In this document: positions 25,348-34,217 of the stretch, in pieces | Numbering within the stretch: the stretch's first letter is position 1 | How the letters are laid out: each line of letters opens with the position of its first letter | Assembly (NCBI GenBank): GCA_030913685.1 | Contig: CP133187.1 | Span: 62,001-126,000, forward strand | DNA length: 64,000 bases | Direction: 5' to 3' | Source of the DNA: Oscillospiraceae bacterium MB24-C1 | GTDB lineage: Bacteria; Bacillota; Clostridia; Oscillospirales; Ruminococcaceae | The notes under the pieces: generated by a model | Seen by the model: only the letters and a program-made list of their open reading frames with translations | Told to the model about the DNA's origin: nothing | Databases searched by the model: none | Translations under genes and position numbers: made by a program

Positions 25348-26211
25348 ATGAAAAAAATATTAACTGCTGTTGCAATCATACTGGCGCTTGCCGCCTGCTC
25401 TAACAGCGCTTCCAGTGCGCCTGCTGCATCCTCTTCCGAGGCTGCACCGTCTGAATCTGCTGCATCATCTGCGGCCGCCGCTGAAGCAACCGTGCTGAAA
25501 ATCGGTGCGACCGCAGCGCCTCATGCCGAGGTGCTGGAATTTGCCGCACCCTTGCTCGAAGAAAAGGGTATTACGCTTGAAATCACGATATTCGACGACT
25601 ACGTTCTGCCCAATACCGCGCTCGATCAGGGCGATCTGCATGCAAACTACTTCCAACACCAGCCCTATCTCGACTATTTTAATCAGCAGAACGGTACCGA
25701 GCTGGTCAGCGCCGGCAATATCCACTATGAGCCGCTGGGCGTCTATCCCGGAAAGTCCGCCGATCTTCCTGCAATTGCCGACGGTGCTCAGGTTGCTATT
25801 CCGAACGACGGCAGCAACGAAGCCCGCGCACTTTACCTGCTGGAAACGCAGGGTCTGATCAAAGTTGATCACAGCGTTGGCTATGAGGCAACCAAGCTTG
25901 ATGTTACTGAGAATCCCAAGAAGCTTGATTTGGTGGAGCTGGATGCCGATAAGATTCCCGCTGCCCTTCCAGATGTAGATTTCGCTGTTATCAACGGAAA
26001 CTACGCAATTGCTGCTGGTGTCAACGGCACGGTGCTGATTACTGAGGATCCAAACGGTGAGAGTGCGCTGACCTATGCCAATATCATCGCTGTCCGCCCC
26101 GAGAACAAGGACAACGCAGCGATCAAAACGCTGATTGATGTGCTGCACAGCAAGGAAGTCACCGACTTCATGCTCGAAAAGTATCAGGGCAGCGTTCAGC
26201 CCATCGCGTAA
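25348..26211 (+). CDS. metQ: Methionine-binding lipoprotein (MetQ/NlpA family)
   Basis: A 287-residue lipoprotein with lipobox LAAC and an Ala/Ser-rich linker. The NlpA domain contains KIGATAAPHAEVLEFAAPLL, NYFQHQPYLDYFN and AIPNDGSNEARALYLLE, all typical of MetQ. It delivers methionine to MetNI. AGAAGGAGAA precedes the ATG. A terminator follows. The spacer before it (25250-25295) contains an outer CCGAT/ATCGG pair enclosing CAAGA/TCTTG and may tune expression relative to metNI. Confidence 0.93.
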   Translation: MKKILTAVAIILALAACSNSASSAPAASSSEAAPSESAASSAAAAEATVLKIGATAAPHAEVLEFAAPLLEEKGITLEITIFDDYVLPNTALDQGDLHANYFQHQPYLDYFNQQNGTELVSAGNIHYEPLGVYPGKSADLPAIADGAQVAIPNDGSNEARALYLLETQGLIKVDHSVGYEATKLDVTENPKKLDLVELDADKIPAALPDVDFAVINGNYAIAAGVNGTVLITEDPNGESALTYANIIAVRPENKDNAAIKTLIDVLHSKEVTDFMLEKYQGSVQPIA

Positions 26212-26229
26212 ATATCAGCCTAAAATTAA

Positions 26230-26270
26230 AGCCCGCATCCGCCAAATCATAAGGCGGCTGCGGGTCTTTT
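26230..26270 (+). terminator. Terminator of metNIQ
   Basis: GCCCGCA-CGCC pairs with GGCG-TGCGGG(T), followed by CTTTTC. Confidence 0.85.
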
Positions 26271-26319
26271 CTATTTTTTGACCGAGCCGCATAACCATAA
26301 TTAGACGGGGGTGGCGCAG

Positions 26320-27153
26320 GTGAAGAGGAAACGACGTGCTTTAGCAGTAGTATTTCTGTCTGTTGCAGCGGTTCTGGCTTGTTTTTGGTGGCCTAAAAGT
26401 GAACGGCAAAGCACCCGGGTAATCATCGCCGGGTCCACCTGCATGGGGAAGATGCTGGATGCGTTGTGCGAGGATTATAACGAGACCCACAATGGATGGG
26501 TGCAGCCACAGCTGGGCGGTACCGAACTCGGTCTGCTTGCGCTACGGCGGGGCGTGTGCGATATTGCCAGCTGCTCGCGCGCATTGACGCCAAAGGAGGC
26601 TGCCGGAATCGATAGCCGTTTGGTGGCGCTGGACGCCATCGCGGTGGCGGTACATCCGTCTAATCCGATTGCCAATATTTCACTTCAAACACTTAAAGAC
26701 ATCTATTCGGGCAAAGTTACCGACTGGGCGCAGCTTGATGGCGTAAGAGGGCCGATTGTCGTGATTGGGCGCGAAGCGGGTTCGGGTACTCGAAGCGCGT
26801 TTGAGGCCGCTATAGGGCTGACAGAACCCGCCGTCCACAGCCAGGAACACAGCGAAACGGGAATGCTGCGCATAGCACTGGCAACAGCGCCCGGGGCAAT
26901 TGGCTATCTTTCGTTTGATTATGTAGACGAATCGATCAAACAGATTTCGGTTAACGGTGTAATGCCATGTGAAGAGAGTGTTCGTTTGGGTACTTACCCC
27001 ATTTCGCGCGGTTTCTGGCTTTGCACACTCGCGGGGGAAAGCCGGGGACAGGTGCTGGAGTTTTTAGACTATACCACTGGTGAAACGGGGCGGCGGGTAA
27101 TCGAGTCGCTGGGCATGCTTCCTGCCGAGCCGGTAACGGAGGCTCGGCTATGA
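26320..27153 (+). CDS. pstS: Phosphate-binding protein (PstS-like)
   Basis: A 277-residue exported binding protein. The N-terminus (KRKRRALAVVFLSVAAVLAC) is a signal or lipoprotein signal with a weak lipobox VLAC. The PBP-like domain has AGSTCMGKMLDAL, a phosphate-contacting segment DIASCSRALTPKE and GREAGSGTRSAFEAA. The GTG at 26320 is chosen because GGGGGTGG lies eight bases upstream; an earlier in-frame GTG at 26311 sits on that site. First gene of pstSCAB; overlaps pstC by four bases. Confidence 0.85.
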   Translation: MKRKRRALAVVFLSVAAVLACFWWPKSERQSTRVIIAGSTCMGKMLDALCEDYNETHNGWVQPQLGGTELGLLALRRGVCDIASCSRALTPKEAAGIDSRLVALDAIAVAVHPSNPIANISLQTLKDIYSGKVTDWAQLDGVRGPIVVIGREAGSGTRSAFEAAIGLTEPAVHSQEHSETGMLRIALATAPGAIGYLSFDYVDESIKQISVNGVMPCEESVRLGTYPISRGFWLCTLAGESRGQVLEFLDYTTGETGRRVIESLGMLPAEPVTEARL

Positions 27154-28016
27154 GGCGGCGCGAAAAGGGTCGCCATATAAAATCCAGATTATTTGACGCC
27201 ATGGTGCAGCTGTTTGCGTCATTGGGAATTGTAATGGCCGTAGCTCTCGTCGCCTTTCTGGTGATGGGTGCAATGCCCGCGCTGAGGCAGCTTGGAGCCG
27301 GTTTTATTTTTCAGGTTCGTTGGTCTCCCCAGAAGGAAGAATATGGCGTCATGGCGATGCTGGCCTGCTCGGCGGTGGCCTGCTGTGGTGCGGTGGCCTT
27401 GGCGTTGCCGATGGCGTTGCTTGGGGCGGCATGCACCAAAAATCTGTTCCCAAAGGGGCTTAGAAACGTGGTGCGCCAACTCGGAACGGTGCTGTGCGGT
27501 TTACCCTCGGTCATATTTGGGCTATTGGGGCTGACGGTACTCATGCCGTGGCTGTTAAAGCGGATGCCCCATCAGATGGCGCAAAGCGGCGGAGCTTCTC
27601 TGTTCACTGTCATTTTGGTGTTGGCGGCCATGCTGCTGCCAACGCTATTTATCGGCTGTCTTGACGCGCTGGAGCGGGCGGGGGAAAGGGTTGACGCCGC
27701 TTCGTTTGCATTGGGGGCCACTGTAACCCAAACGGTGTTTTGTGCCGAGCTGCCCGCTATCAGGCGCCAGATTATCAAAAATGGTACGGCCGGAATTCAG
27801 CGCGCCTTGTGTGAAGCGATGGCGGTGTTGCTGGTTTCGGGGAATGTGGTGCGAATGCCCGCGCTCTTTAAAAGCGCGCGGCTGCTGGCTTCCGGCATGG
27901 TGCTGGAAATGGGGTACGCAAGCGGGGTACATCGTGGGGCGTTGTTTGCTATCGGGCTAGTGCTGCTGGCTTTTGCACTGCTTTCAGAACGGCTGCTCAA
28001 ACATCTGGATTCATAG
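27150..28016 (+). CDS. pstC: Phosphate ABC transporter permease PstC
   Basis: A 288-residue inner-membrane protein with six helices. An early FQVRWSPQKEEYGVMAML matches the PstC segment before TM2. It has the loop GLPSVIFGLLGL and the coupling motif ASFALGATVTQTVFCAELP. It forms the channel with PstA. Its start overlaps pstS in ATGA. Confidence 0.9.
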   Translation: MRRREKGRHIKSRLFDAMVQLFASLGIVMAVALVAFLVMGAMPALRQLGAGFIFQVRWSPQKEEYGVMAMLACSAVACCGAVALALPMALLGAACTKNLFPKGLRNVVRQLGTVLCGLPSVIFGLLGLTVLMPWLLKRMPHQMAQSGGASLFTVILVLAAMLLPTLFIGCLDALERAGERVDAASFALGATVTQTVFCAELPAIRRQIIKNGTAGIQRALCEAMAVLLVSGNVVRMPALFKSARLLASGMVLEMGYASGVHRGALFAIGLVLLAFALLSERLLKHLDS

Positions 28017-28033
28017 AGTGCGGTGGTGACGAA

Positions 28034-28879
28034 ATGTTTAGGCAATTAGGCGAATTTATGCGTGGGCTGCTGCTCGTCCTCTGTGGTGCAGGCTGCTTTC
28101 TTTTGATGGCGGCTGTCGCCCTGTTGGTGTTGCGATTCGGTTTGCAGGCGCTAGCAGAACAGCTTATAAACGCGCTTCGCGGTCATGCAACAGTGTCGAT
28201 TGGTTTGACGGGGCTGCTACCGCAGATCATTAACACGGTGGTTATCTGTGGACTTTCACTGCTGCTAGCAATGCCGGCAGGCATCTTTTGCGCGGTCTAT
28301 CTGTTGTATTATAGCAGGGGAAGCCGCGCGGCAGCAGTTGTAGAAACCATGCTCGGCGCGCTTAGGGCTGTTCCATCGGCGGTGTATGGTCTATTTGGTT
28401 TTTTGGTGTTTTCACAACTTATGCGGCTGCGCTATTCGGTGCTTTCTGGCATCCTGACCATGGCGGTGATGCTGTTTGCGGTGGCGGCGGGCGCGGCGCA
28501 TTCGGCGCTGTCTGCCGTGGATGATAAGCTCTCGAAGGCAGCGCTGGCACTGGGGGCAACCAAGGCCGAAATGCTACTGGACATTGTCTTTTCCGCCGCA
28601 AAAAGCGGGTTGATGTCGGCGGCGGTGTTGTGTGTAGCCAAAACGGCGGGGGAGTCGGCGGCGCTTTTGCTCACAGCGGGCGTGGGCAAGGCGGTACCAA
28701 CCGACGGATGGCTTCGATATTTCACCTCGTCGGGCGCGACGCTTGCCGTGGGGCTGTACCAGTCGGTGTTGGAGGGTGAGATTTCAGCCGCTTTTGCGTC
28801 GGCACTGTTGCTGCTGTTGTTCACTGGACTTTGCAGCCTGTTGTCATGGTTGCTGACACGTAAAAAGGGGAGGGAGTGA
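28034..28879 (+). CDS. pstA: Phosphate ABC transporter permease PstA
   Basis: A 281-residue membrane protein with six helices, the PstA-type segment GLTGLLPQIINTVVICGLSLLLA-like followed by GIFCAVYLLYYS, RAVPSAVYGLFGF and the coupling loop LALGATKAEMLLDIVF. It lies 17 bases after pstC, with GGTGGTG before the ATG, and overlaps pstB. Confidence 0.9.
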   Translation: MFRQLGEFMRGLLLVLCGAGCFLLMAAVALLVLRFGLQALAEQLINALRGHATVSIGLTGLLPQIINTVVICGLSLLLAMPAGIFCAVYLLYYSRGSRAAAVVETMLGALRAVPSAVYGLFGFLVFSQLMRLRYSVLSGILTMAVMLFAVAAGAAHSALSAVDDKLSKAALALGATKAEMLLDIVFSAAKSGLMSAAVLCVAKTAGESAALLLTAGVGKAVPTDGWLRYFTSSGATLAVGLYQSVLEGEISAAFASALLLLLFTGLCSLLSWLLTRKKGRE

Positions 28880-29631
28880 ATGTCTTGGGGCTCTTGATCG
28901 ACACGCTGTCGCTTTGGCGGGGCGAACGACAGATTTTAAAGGATGTCTACCTGCACTTTTCGCCCAGTAGCGCCACAGCGTTGCTTGGACCCTCCGGCTG
29001 TGGAAAATCCACGCTACTAAAAGCCATCAACCGCCTGCATGAGCAGGAAAATGACCTGCGTGTCAGCGGCAGCGTCCGGCTGTATGGCAAAGAGCTGTTG
29101 GGTAGCAGGGTCAATCTGCCCGATGTACGCAGGCAAGTAGGGATGGTGTTTCAAACGCCGACCCCTTTCCCGATGAGTATTGCGCAAAACGTAGCCTATG
29201 GCATTCGCCTACATGAGCGGCTACACGAAGATGACCTAAATGCGCGGGTGCGCAATGCACTCAAAAGGGCGGCGCTTTGGAATGAGGTTGCCGATCGTCT
29301 TGATCAAAGCGCACTGTCGCTTTCCGGCGGGCAGCAGCAGCGGTTATGTATTGCCCGCGCGCTGGCGGTGGGTCCGCGTGTGTTGCTGCTCGATGAGCCG
29401 ACCAGTGCGCTTGACCCGCTTTCCACCCATAAAATAGAGCAGCTGATTATACAACTCAAGCGGGAGATTATCGTGGTCTTGGTGACACACAACCCAACAC
29501 AGGCGCTACGCTGCTGCAATGATGCCGCTGTGCTAATCAACGGGCAGGTTTGTGAACAGGGCAGGGTTGAGCAGGTGATCAGCGCACCGCGCAGCAAAGA
29601 AGCCCAGCAGTTTTTGCAGCAACGCACATAA
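28876..29631 (+). CDS. pstB: Phosphate ABC transporter ATP-binding protein PstB
   Basis: A 251-residue ABC ATPase with Walker A GPSGCGKST, the PstB-like INRLHEQENDL stretch, Q-loop MVFQTPTPFPMS, signature LSGGQQQR, Walker B VLLLDEPTSALD and the switch histidine in VTHNP. It starts at GTG 28876 behind AGGGGAGG, overlapping the pstA stop. The usual phoU gene does not follow. Confidence 0.92.
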   Translation: MNVLGLLIDTLSLWRGERQILKDVYLHFSPSSATALLGPSGCGKSTLLKAINRLHEQENDLRVSGSVRLYGKELLGSRVNLPDVRRQVGMVFQTPTPFPMSIAQNVAYGIRLHERLHEDDLNARVRNALKRAALWNEVADRLDQSALSLSGGQQQRLCIARALAVGPRVLLLDEPTSALDPLSTHKIEQLIIQLKREIIVVLVTHNPTQALRCCNDAAVLINGQVCEQGRVEQVISAPRSKEAQQFLQQRT

Positions 29632-29662
29632 TCCCAAATTAAACATGTTAATCTTGTAAAGT

Positions 29663-29710
29663 AGCGCGCCATCACAATACGTTTAAAACATATTGTAGTG
29701 GCGCGCTTAT
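29663..29710. terminator. Terminator of pstSCAB
   Basis: Long stem AGCGCGCCA-CACAATA with TATTGT-GTGGCGCGCT. It sits between the pst operon and the convergent unknown gene and can serve both. Confidence 0.75.
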
Positions 29711-29816
29711 CTAGCCTTGTTCCAATGTGGTATGCTTTTGGTGAACAACTGCCTTTATCATCGCTTGCGTGACGTATCTCAATTTAAGCCATCATCTTGG
29801 CAGCTTAAACGTACTG

Positions 29817-30713
29817 TCAGTGATATTCTGCTGAGGAATCGTACAGGACAACGCCGTTTTTATCGAGAATCACCATTTCATCCCACCAGTCCCTTTCCCC
29901 AAAGTCCGGAGAAGTGGCGTCTGCACCTATAATTTTGCGGTCAATAATGGTGCGATAAGTCAGGCCGTAGCTATCTGTAGCCACCACGGCGGTCTCATAG
30001 ATGTGGTTTGCTTCAAACATGATTTCTACCTTATAATCGACAGATTGGCTTTGCTGGGCTGGCTTTAGCGTAAGCTCCTGCAAAAGCGTGTCATTATCGG
30101 TGGTGACAATTTTAAGTGACGTCACGGCACTACTTTTAGGTGTTCTAATGTCGATATCCACCTTGCCGTTAAGGGTGTATTTACCGTTGTAGTGCTCAAA
30201 AGTGCTACTGCCGATATTTTGGGCATGCAGCGTTAAGAGCGCATCTTCAAAAGGCCACTGGTCAGTACTCAACCTCTGACTACGCTGGTTGCCTTCAGAT
30301 TCAAAGGTGATATAGGCCTCAAGGGAATTAAATAGATCAACAGGAATTTCACCGCTGAAATTGACACCATCACGAGTCATTGGCACGGATATGCCGTTGA
30401 CGGTGAGCGTGGCAATGGTGTCGGCATGAACTTCTTTAGGCACAACCGACGCCACAAGCAAAATAGTCATACTTTCTGGGTCAAGTGCTCCAAACGACCA
30501 ATTGGCGCCGTCAAAGATGCTGGCCTGCCTTTCCAGCGTGCTGGAAACATTGTAGCTGATGCTTCGAACATCATTTTGCATCTGGCTGAGATGGCTTGAC
30601 ATAGATGACCGCAAATTTTCAATGTTTTTTCCCAAAGCCATTGTGTTAGCCAATAAAATAAGGTTTAATAGTACCATTAACCCCAAGACGACAGCAGTTG
30701 CGTTTTTTTTCAT
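29817..30713 (-). CDS. Unknown membrane-anchored extracellular protein
   Basis: A 298-residue protein I do not recognise. An N-terminal hydrophobic helix (about 6-27, TAVVLGLMVLLNLILLANTM) has no cleavage or lipobox signal and probably anchors it with the rest outside. A short coiled coil (about 28-62, SSHLSQMQNDVRSISYNV) follows, then about 230 mostly beta-strand residues rich in Thr, Ser and Asp with phrases such as ATLTVNGISVPMTRDGVNFSGEIP that recall Ig-like domains. It has a good ribosome binding site (AAGGAG) and stands alone. It is not linked to any pathway here. Confidence 0.75.
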   Translation of the reverse strand: MKKNATAVVLGLMVLLNLILLANTMALGKNIENLRSSMSSHLSQMQNDVRSISYNVSSTLERQASIFDGANWSFGALDPESMTILLVASVVPKEVHADTIATLTVNGISVPMTRDGVNFSGEIPVDLFNSLEAYITFESEGNQRSQRLSTDQWPFEDALLTLHAQNIGSSTFEHYNGKYTLNGKVDIDIRTPKSSAVTSLKIVTTDNDTLLQELTLKPAQQSQSVDYKVEIMFEANHIYETAVVATDSYGLTYRTIIDRKIIGADATSPDFGERDWWDEMVILDKNGVVLYDSSAEYH

Positions 30714-30838
30714 TATAAACTCCTTAACAGCATTCCGTATTAGCGCCAGCCATGATGTTTGCCATTTATGAGGTGCTATCCCCAGGCAAAGTAACCGATT
30801 CGAGGTTATCTTATCATATAACGGTTATTTTTGCACGA

Positions 30839-30866
30839 AAAAAGCGACCCTTCGGCCGCTTTTTCC
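30839..30866 (-). terminator. Terminator of the VOR/KOR operon
   Basis: On the minus strand AGCGGCCGAAGGGTCGCT forms a short hairpin followed by six T bases. Confidence 0.7.
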
Positions 30867-30887
30867 GGATGTCATAAGGAGGGAGCA

Positions 30888-31424
30888 CTACTTAATGCAG
30901 GCAGCACCTGCGGACATGGCTTTAACATTGATATCGATTAGCTTTTGCTTAGGTCCATGGAAAATATGCCTGAGCATTTCATAAACCGTCTCGACCTTTA
31001 GCGCTTTCGTAGCCTCTAAGTAAGCGCCCAGCATGGCCATGTTGGACACCTTGGCGTTGCCTAGATCTGAGGCGATCTCCACGCAGGGGATATAGTAGGT
31101 CTTGACGTCGGATCGGGTGGTTTTAATATCCACAATAGAGCTGTTAATCAGAATAATGCCGTTAGGCTGTACCGCAGACTCAAATTTTAAAAGTGAGGGT
31201 TTGCTCATTGCAATGAGTTCGGTCGGGTTGATGACAACCGGTGAACCGACCGGCTTATCAGAAAGCACAACGCAGCAATTTGCCGTGCCGCCGCGCATTT
31301 CAGGCCCGTAAGAAGGCAACCAAGATACATGAAGATTTTCAGCAAGACCCGCCTCGGTCATGGTTTTGCCGATGGCCATAACGCCTTGGCCGCCGAATCC
31401 AGCGATAATAATTTCTCTGGTCAT
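30888..31424 (-). CDS. 2-oxoacid:ferredoxin oxidoreductase gamma subunit
   Basis: A 178-residue gamma (CoA-linked domain III) subunit with IIIAGFGGQGVMAIGKTMTEA, SYGPEMRGGTANC and a late SNMAMLGAYLEATK, all standard for KorC/VorC. It works with the alpha, beta and ferredoxin-like subunits in CoA-dependent oxidative decarboxylation of a 2-oxoacid. ATG 31424 overlaps the beta stop by four bases; the longer frame adds unsupported residues. Last gene of the operon. Confidence 0.9.
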   Translation of the reverse strand: MTREIIIAGFGGQGVMAIGKTMTEAGLAENLHVSWLPSYGPEMRGGTANCCVVLSDKPVGSPVVINPTELIAMSKPSLLKFESAVQPNGIILINSSIVDIKTTRSDVKTYYIPCVEIASDLGNAKVSNMAMLGAYLEATKALKVETVYEMLRHIFHGPKQKLIDINVKAMSAGAACIK

Positions 31425-32173
31425 ACCACAGCCACCTCCCGGATGTCCTTGACTACGCCGAGCGGATAGACAGGGATCATATTCTCCTCCAACCATTTGA
31501 CTGCTTCGAGCGGCGTTTTGCCCCAGTTGGTGGGACAGGCCGCAAGCACTTCAACAAAGGTGAAGCCGGCGTTTTGCATCTGCAGTTCAAACGCGGTTTT
31601 AATTGCCTTTTTTGCTTTGTTCAGGTTGGGGATATTATCAACCGCCACGCGGGCGACATAGGCGGCGCCGTCGAGTGTGCCGAGCATCTCGCTCATCCGA
31701 ATCGGCGAACCGCAGTGTGCTTTGTCACGCCCTAAGGGCGCGGTGGTCGCTTTTTGCCCGACAAGGGTGGTGGGGGCCATCTGGCCACCGGTCATGCCAT
31801 AAATGGCGTTGTTAATAAAGATGGTGGTGAACTTTTCGCCCCGCGCTGCTGCATGGACAATCTCAGCCATGCCGATGGAGGCAAGGTCGCCGTCACCCTG
31901 ATAGGTGAAGACGGCCGCTTCAGGCAGTACGCGCTTGATGCCGGTGGCAACCGCCGGGGCGCGCCCGTGTGAAGCCTCTTGCATGTCGCAAGCGAAATAG
32001 TCATAGGCGAAAACCGAGCAACCCACCGGGCTGATGCCCACCGCCTTTTCGGTTAGATTTAGCTCTTCCAGCACCTCGGCCACCAGCTTGTGCACAATAC
32101 CGTGGGAACATCCCGGGCAGTAGTGCAGCTCTTTGTCGGTTAAAGCCTTGGACTTTTCATAAATGATTGCCAT
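31421..32173 (-). CDS. 2-oxoacid:ferredoxin oxidoreductase beta subunit (TPP-binding)
   Basis: A 250-residue thiamine pyrophosphate-binding subunit with HYCPGCSHGIVHKL (cluster/TPP region), the TPP motif TYQGDGDLASIGMAE and NNAIYGMTGGQMAPTT. It matches KorB/VorA of the four-subunit 2-oxoglutarate and branched-chain 2-oxoacid enzymes. ATG 32173 is chosen: GGGGAGGTG lies upstream and overlaps an in-frame GTG. It begins five bases after the alpha subunit stop. Confidence 0.92.
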   Translation of the reverse strand: MAIIYEKSKALTDKELHYCPGCSHGIVHKLVAEVLEELNLTEKAVGISPVGCSVFAYDYFACDMQEASHGRAPAVATGIKRVLPEAAVFTYQGDGDLASIGMAEIVHAAARGEKFTTIFINNAIYGMTGGQMAPTTLVGQKATTAPLGRDKAHCGSPIRMSEMLGTLDGAAYVARVAVDNIPNLNKAKKAIKTAFELQMQNAGFTFVEVLAACPTNWGKTPLEAVKWLEENMIPVYPLGVVKDIREVAVV

Positions 32174-32178
32174 ACTGC

Positions 32179-33240
32179 TCACCTCCCCAGCGCTGCTTTT
32201 GCAGCGGCTGCAATCTCATGCTGTGTTGGTATGATGCCGCCGGACCGGCCGCAGAACGCAACGGGCTTTTTGCCGAGCGCCGCATAGCGAACATCCTCGA
32301 GCATTTGGCCCATGCTCATCTCGACGCAGAGCACAGCCTTAACCGATGGGCGTTCAACCGCCGCACGAAGCTGCGTCTCTGGGAACGGCCAGAGGGTGAT
32401 GGGTCTGAACAATCCTGCTTTGATGCCCTCCTGCGCCAGCAGGTCAACGGCGCTCATCGCAATACGTGACGGTGTACCGTAGGCCACGAGTAGTACCTCG
32501 GCATCTTCGGTGCCGATTTCTTCGTAGCGCAGCTCATTTTTAGTGATTTCCTGGAACTTTTCATCCAGACGCCGGTTGTGCTGTTCGCATAAAGCGGGGT
32601 CGATGAAAAGCGAGTTTACAATATTGTGCTCACGCTTACCCTTTGTGCCAGTTGTGGCCCAGCCTTTTTCGATCGGTGCTTTTTCGGTCTGTTCACGCCA
32701 TTCAATCGGTTCCATCATTTGACCGATCATGCCGTCAGCCAGCACCATGACAGGATTGCGATAACGGTCGGCTAGTTCAAATGCATCCTGCGTAAGATCC
32801 ACCGCCTCTTGAATGGTGTTGGGCGCTAGCACCAACGTGCGATAGTCGCCGTTACCGCCGCCTCGGGTGGCCTGAAAATAGTCGCCCTGCGCCGGTTGAA
32901 TGGTACCCAAACCCGGGCCGCCGCGCATGACGTTGACGATGACGGCGGGCAGCTCGGCACCGACCATGTATGTAATGCCCTCTTGCTTCAAGCTGATGCC
33001 GGGTGACGAGGATGAGGTCATCACACGCGCGCCCGCGCCAGCAGCACCGTACACCATGTTGATGGCGGCCAGTTCCGACTCGCTTTGTAAAAAACATCCG
33101 CCCACCTGTGGCAGACGCATCGACATGTACTCGGGAATCTCATTTTGCGGCGTGATGGGATACCCGAAAAAATAGCGGCAGCCGGCGCGCACCGCAGCTT
33201 CTGCGATGGCCTCGTTGCCTTTCCAAAGCTCCATTGCCAT
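32179..33240 (-). CDS. vorB: 2-oxoacid:ferredoxin oxidoreductase alpha subunit (VorB/KorA type)
   Basis: A 353-residue subunit starting MAMELWKGNEAIAEAAVRAG, with YPITPQNEIPE, the SSPGISLKQEGI segment and RGGPGLGTIQPAQGDYFQA. The size and sequence fit the type often called 3-methyl-2-oxobutanoate dehydrogenase VorB; 2-oxoglutarate specificity (KorA) cannot be excluded. ATG 33240 follows GGGGGAAG. In fermenters the complex oxidises 2-oxoacids from amino acids, or runs reductively, with ferredoxin as partner. Confidence 0.92.
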   Translation of the reverse strand: MAMELWKGNEAIAEAAVRAGCRYFFGYPITPQNEIPEYMSMRLPQVGGCFLQSESELAAINMVYGAAGAGARVMTSSSSPGISLKQEGITYMVGAELPAVIVNVMRGGPGLGTIQPAQGDYFQATRGGGNGDYRTLVLAPNTIQEAVDLTQDAFELADRYRNPVMVLADGMIGQMMEPIEWREQTEKAPIEKGWATTGTKGKREHNIVNSLFIDPALCEQHNRRLDEKFQEITKNELRYEEIGTEDAEVLLVAYGTPSRIAMSAVDLLAQEGIKAGLFRPITLWPFPETQLRAAVERPSVKAVLCVEMSMGQMLEDVRYAALGKKPVAFCGRSGGIIPTQHEIAAAAKAALGR

Positions 33241-33255
33241 AATTTCTTCCCCCAA

Positions 33256-33468
33256 TCAAAGTTTTTCGACGGTGATGATAGAATCCGGGCAGATTTTCGC
33301 GCAGCTCCCACAGGCGATGCACAGCGAGAGATCGGTCACGGTGGCGGGATGATACCCCTTCCGGTTGGTCACAGTGGTGTCGATGACGACAATGTGACGC
33401 GGACAAACGGCGGTACACAGCTCGCAGCCCTTACAGCGCTCTTGCGCAAAGGTGATTTTGGCAGCCAT
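33256..33468 (-). CDS. Ferredoxin-like 2x[4Fe-4S] subunit of the 2-oxoacid oxidoreductase
   Basis: A 70-residue protein with two cluster motifs, CKGCELCTAVCP and CIACGSCAKICP. It is the electron-transfer (delta) subunit. ATG 33468 follows GGGAGG; the open frame upstream to 33561 is not supported and overlaps the preceding gene. It lies 15 bases before the alpha subunit. Confidence 0.9.
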   Translation of the reverse strand: MAAKITFAQERCKGCELCTAVCPRHIVVIDTTVTNRKGYHPATVTDLSLCIACGSCAKICPDSIITVEKL

Positions 33469-33533
33469 AGCATCTGTTCCTCCCATTCTCATAATATCAA
33501 AGCACAAAACCGCTTTGTGCCACAAATACTTCT

Positions 33534-34217
33534 TTATGCCTCCCAGGGTTTTTTCATCCAAATATCTATCGGAAAAAGAACGCCCTCAATACCAACGGTA
33601 TTTCCACCCTCTTTTAGCGTGGCATTGGGAACCACATTGCAGACCAGCGGCAGGCCGGTCATCTGACAAAGCCGTACTGCCAGCACATTGCCACGGCGCA
33701 CCTCATCCAGCGTGGTCTGGCCGCAGAGATGGGTGTTGTTGACAATGCCGCTTACTTTCAGACGACTGGCCTGCTCTATCCGGTGCAGATAAGCCAACGC
33801 CTGCGCCGGGGCCCCGGTTTGCGGACGATTGGCGTTAACCACCAACCAAAGGTCATAGTCACTCTTCTCGAACTGAGGCTGATAACGCGACAGCACCCGT
33901 GCGCCCACGTCGTCGCCTCCGACATCTACAATATAGCTACTCGCGTTGTCAGAAAACATGCGGGCGACTTCCGGTGGTAGCGCGGGAACGTCGGCGCTAC
34001 GGCAGGCAGCCGACTGTGCAATCAGCTCAATGCCGCTCTGAGAAAGCTGTACTTCACGCTCGCGTGAACAGAAATAGGGATTGACAATATCAAGATCAAC
34101 CAGCGATACCCGCTTGCCAGAATCCGCTAGAGAAAAGGCAAAATTCACTGCAAATTCAGTTTTGCCGCTGCCATAGTGCCCCGCTATAACTGTAATATGC
34201 TTCGTTGATGACAGCAT
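33534..34217 (-). CDS. MinD/ParA-like P-loop NTPase of the VOR operon
   Basis: A 227-residue cytoplasmic NTPase. Its Walker A is GHYGSGKTEF (about residues 13-22), shifted from the usual deviant KGGxGKT. A switch region reads VDLDIVNPYFCSRE and Walker B-like SYIVDVGGDDVGARVL. Related NTPases turn up in anaerobes next to 2-oxoacid oxidoreductases, but their job is not known; cofactor insertion or assembly is a guess. ATG 34217 is preceded by GAGGTG. It is the first gene of the operon, 65 bases before the ferredoxin-like subunit. Confidence 0.82.
   Translation of the reverse strand: MLSSTKHITVIAGHYGSGKTEFAVNFAFSLADSGKRVSLVDLDIVNPYFCSREREVQLSQSGIELIAQSAACRSADVPALPPEVARMFSDNASSYIVDVGGDDVGARVLSRYQPQFEKSDYDLWLVVNANRPQTGAPAQALAYLHRIEQASRLKVSGIVNNTHLCGQTTLDEVRRGNVLAVRLCQMTGLPLVCNVVPNATLKEGGNTVGIEGVLFPIDIWMKKPWEA

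Noticed and set aside
25465-26148. 227-codon minus-strand frame opposite metQ
   Set aside because: Long only because of codon bias in metQ; metQ has signal, lipobox and domain motifs.
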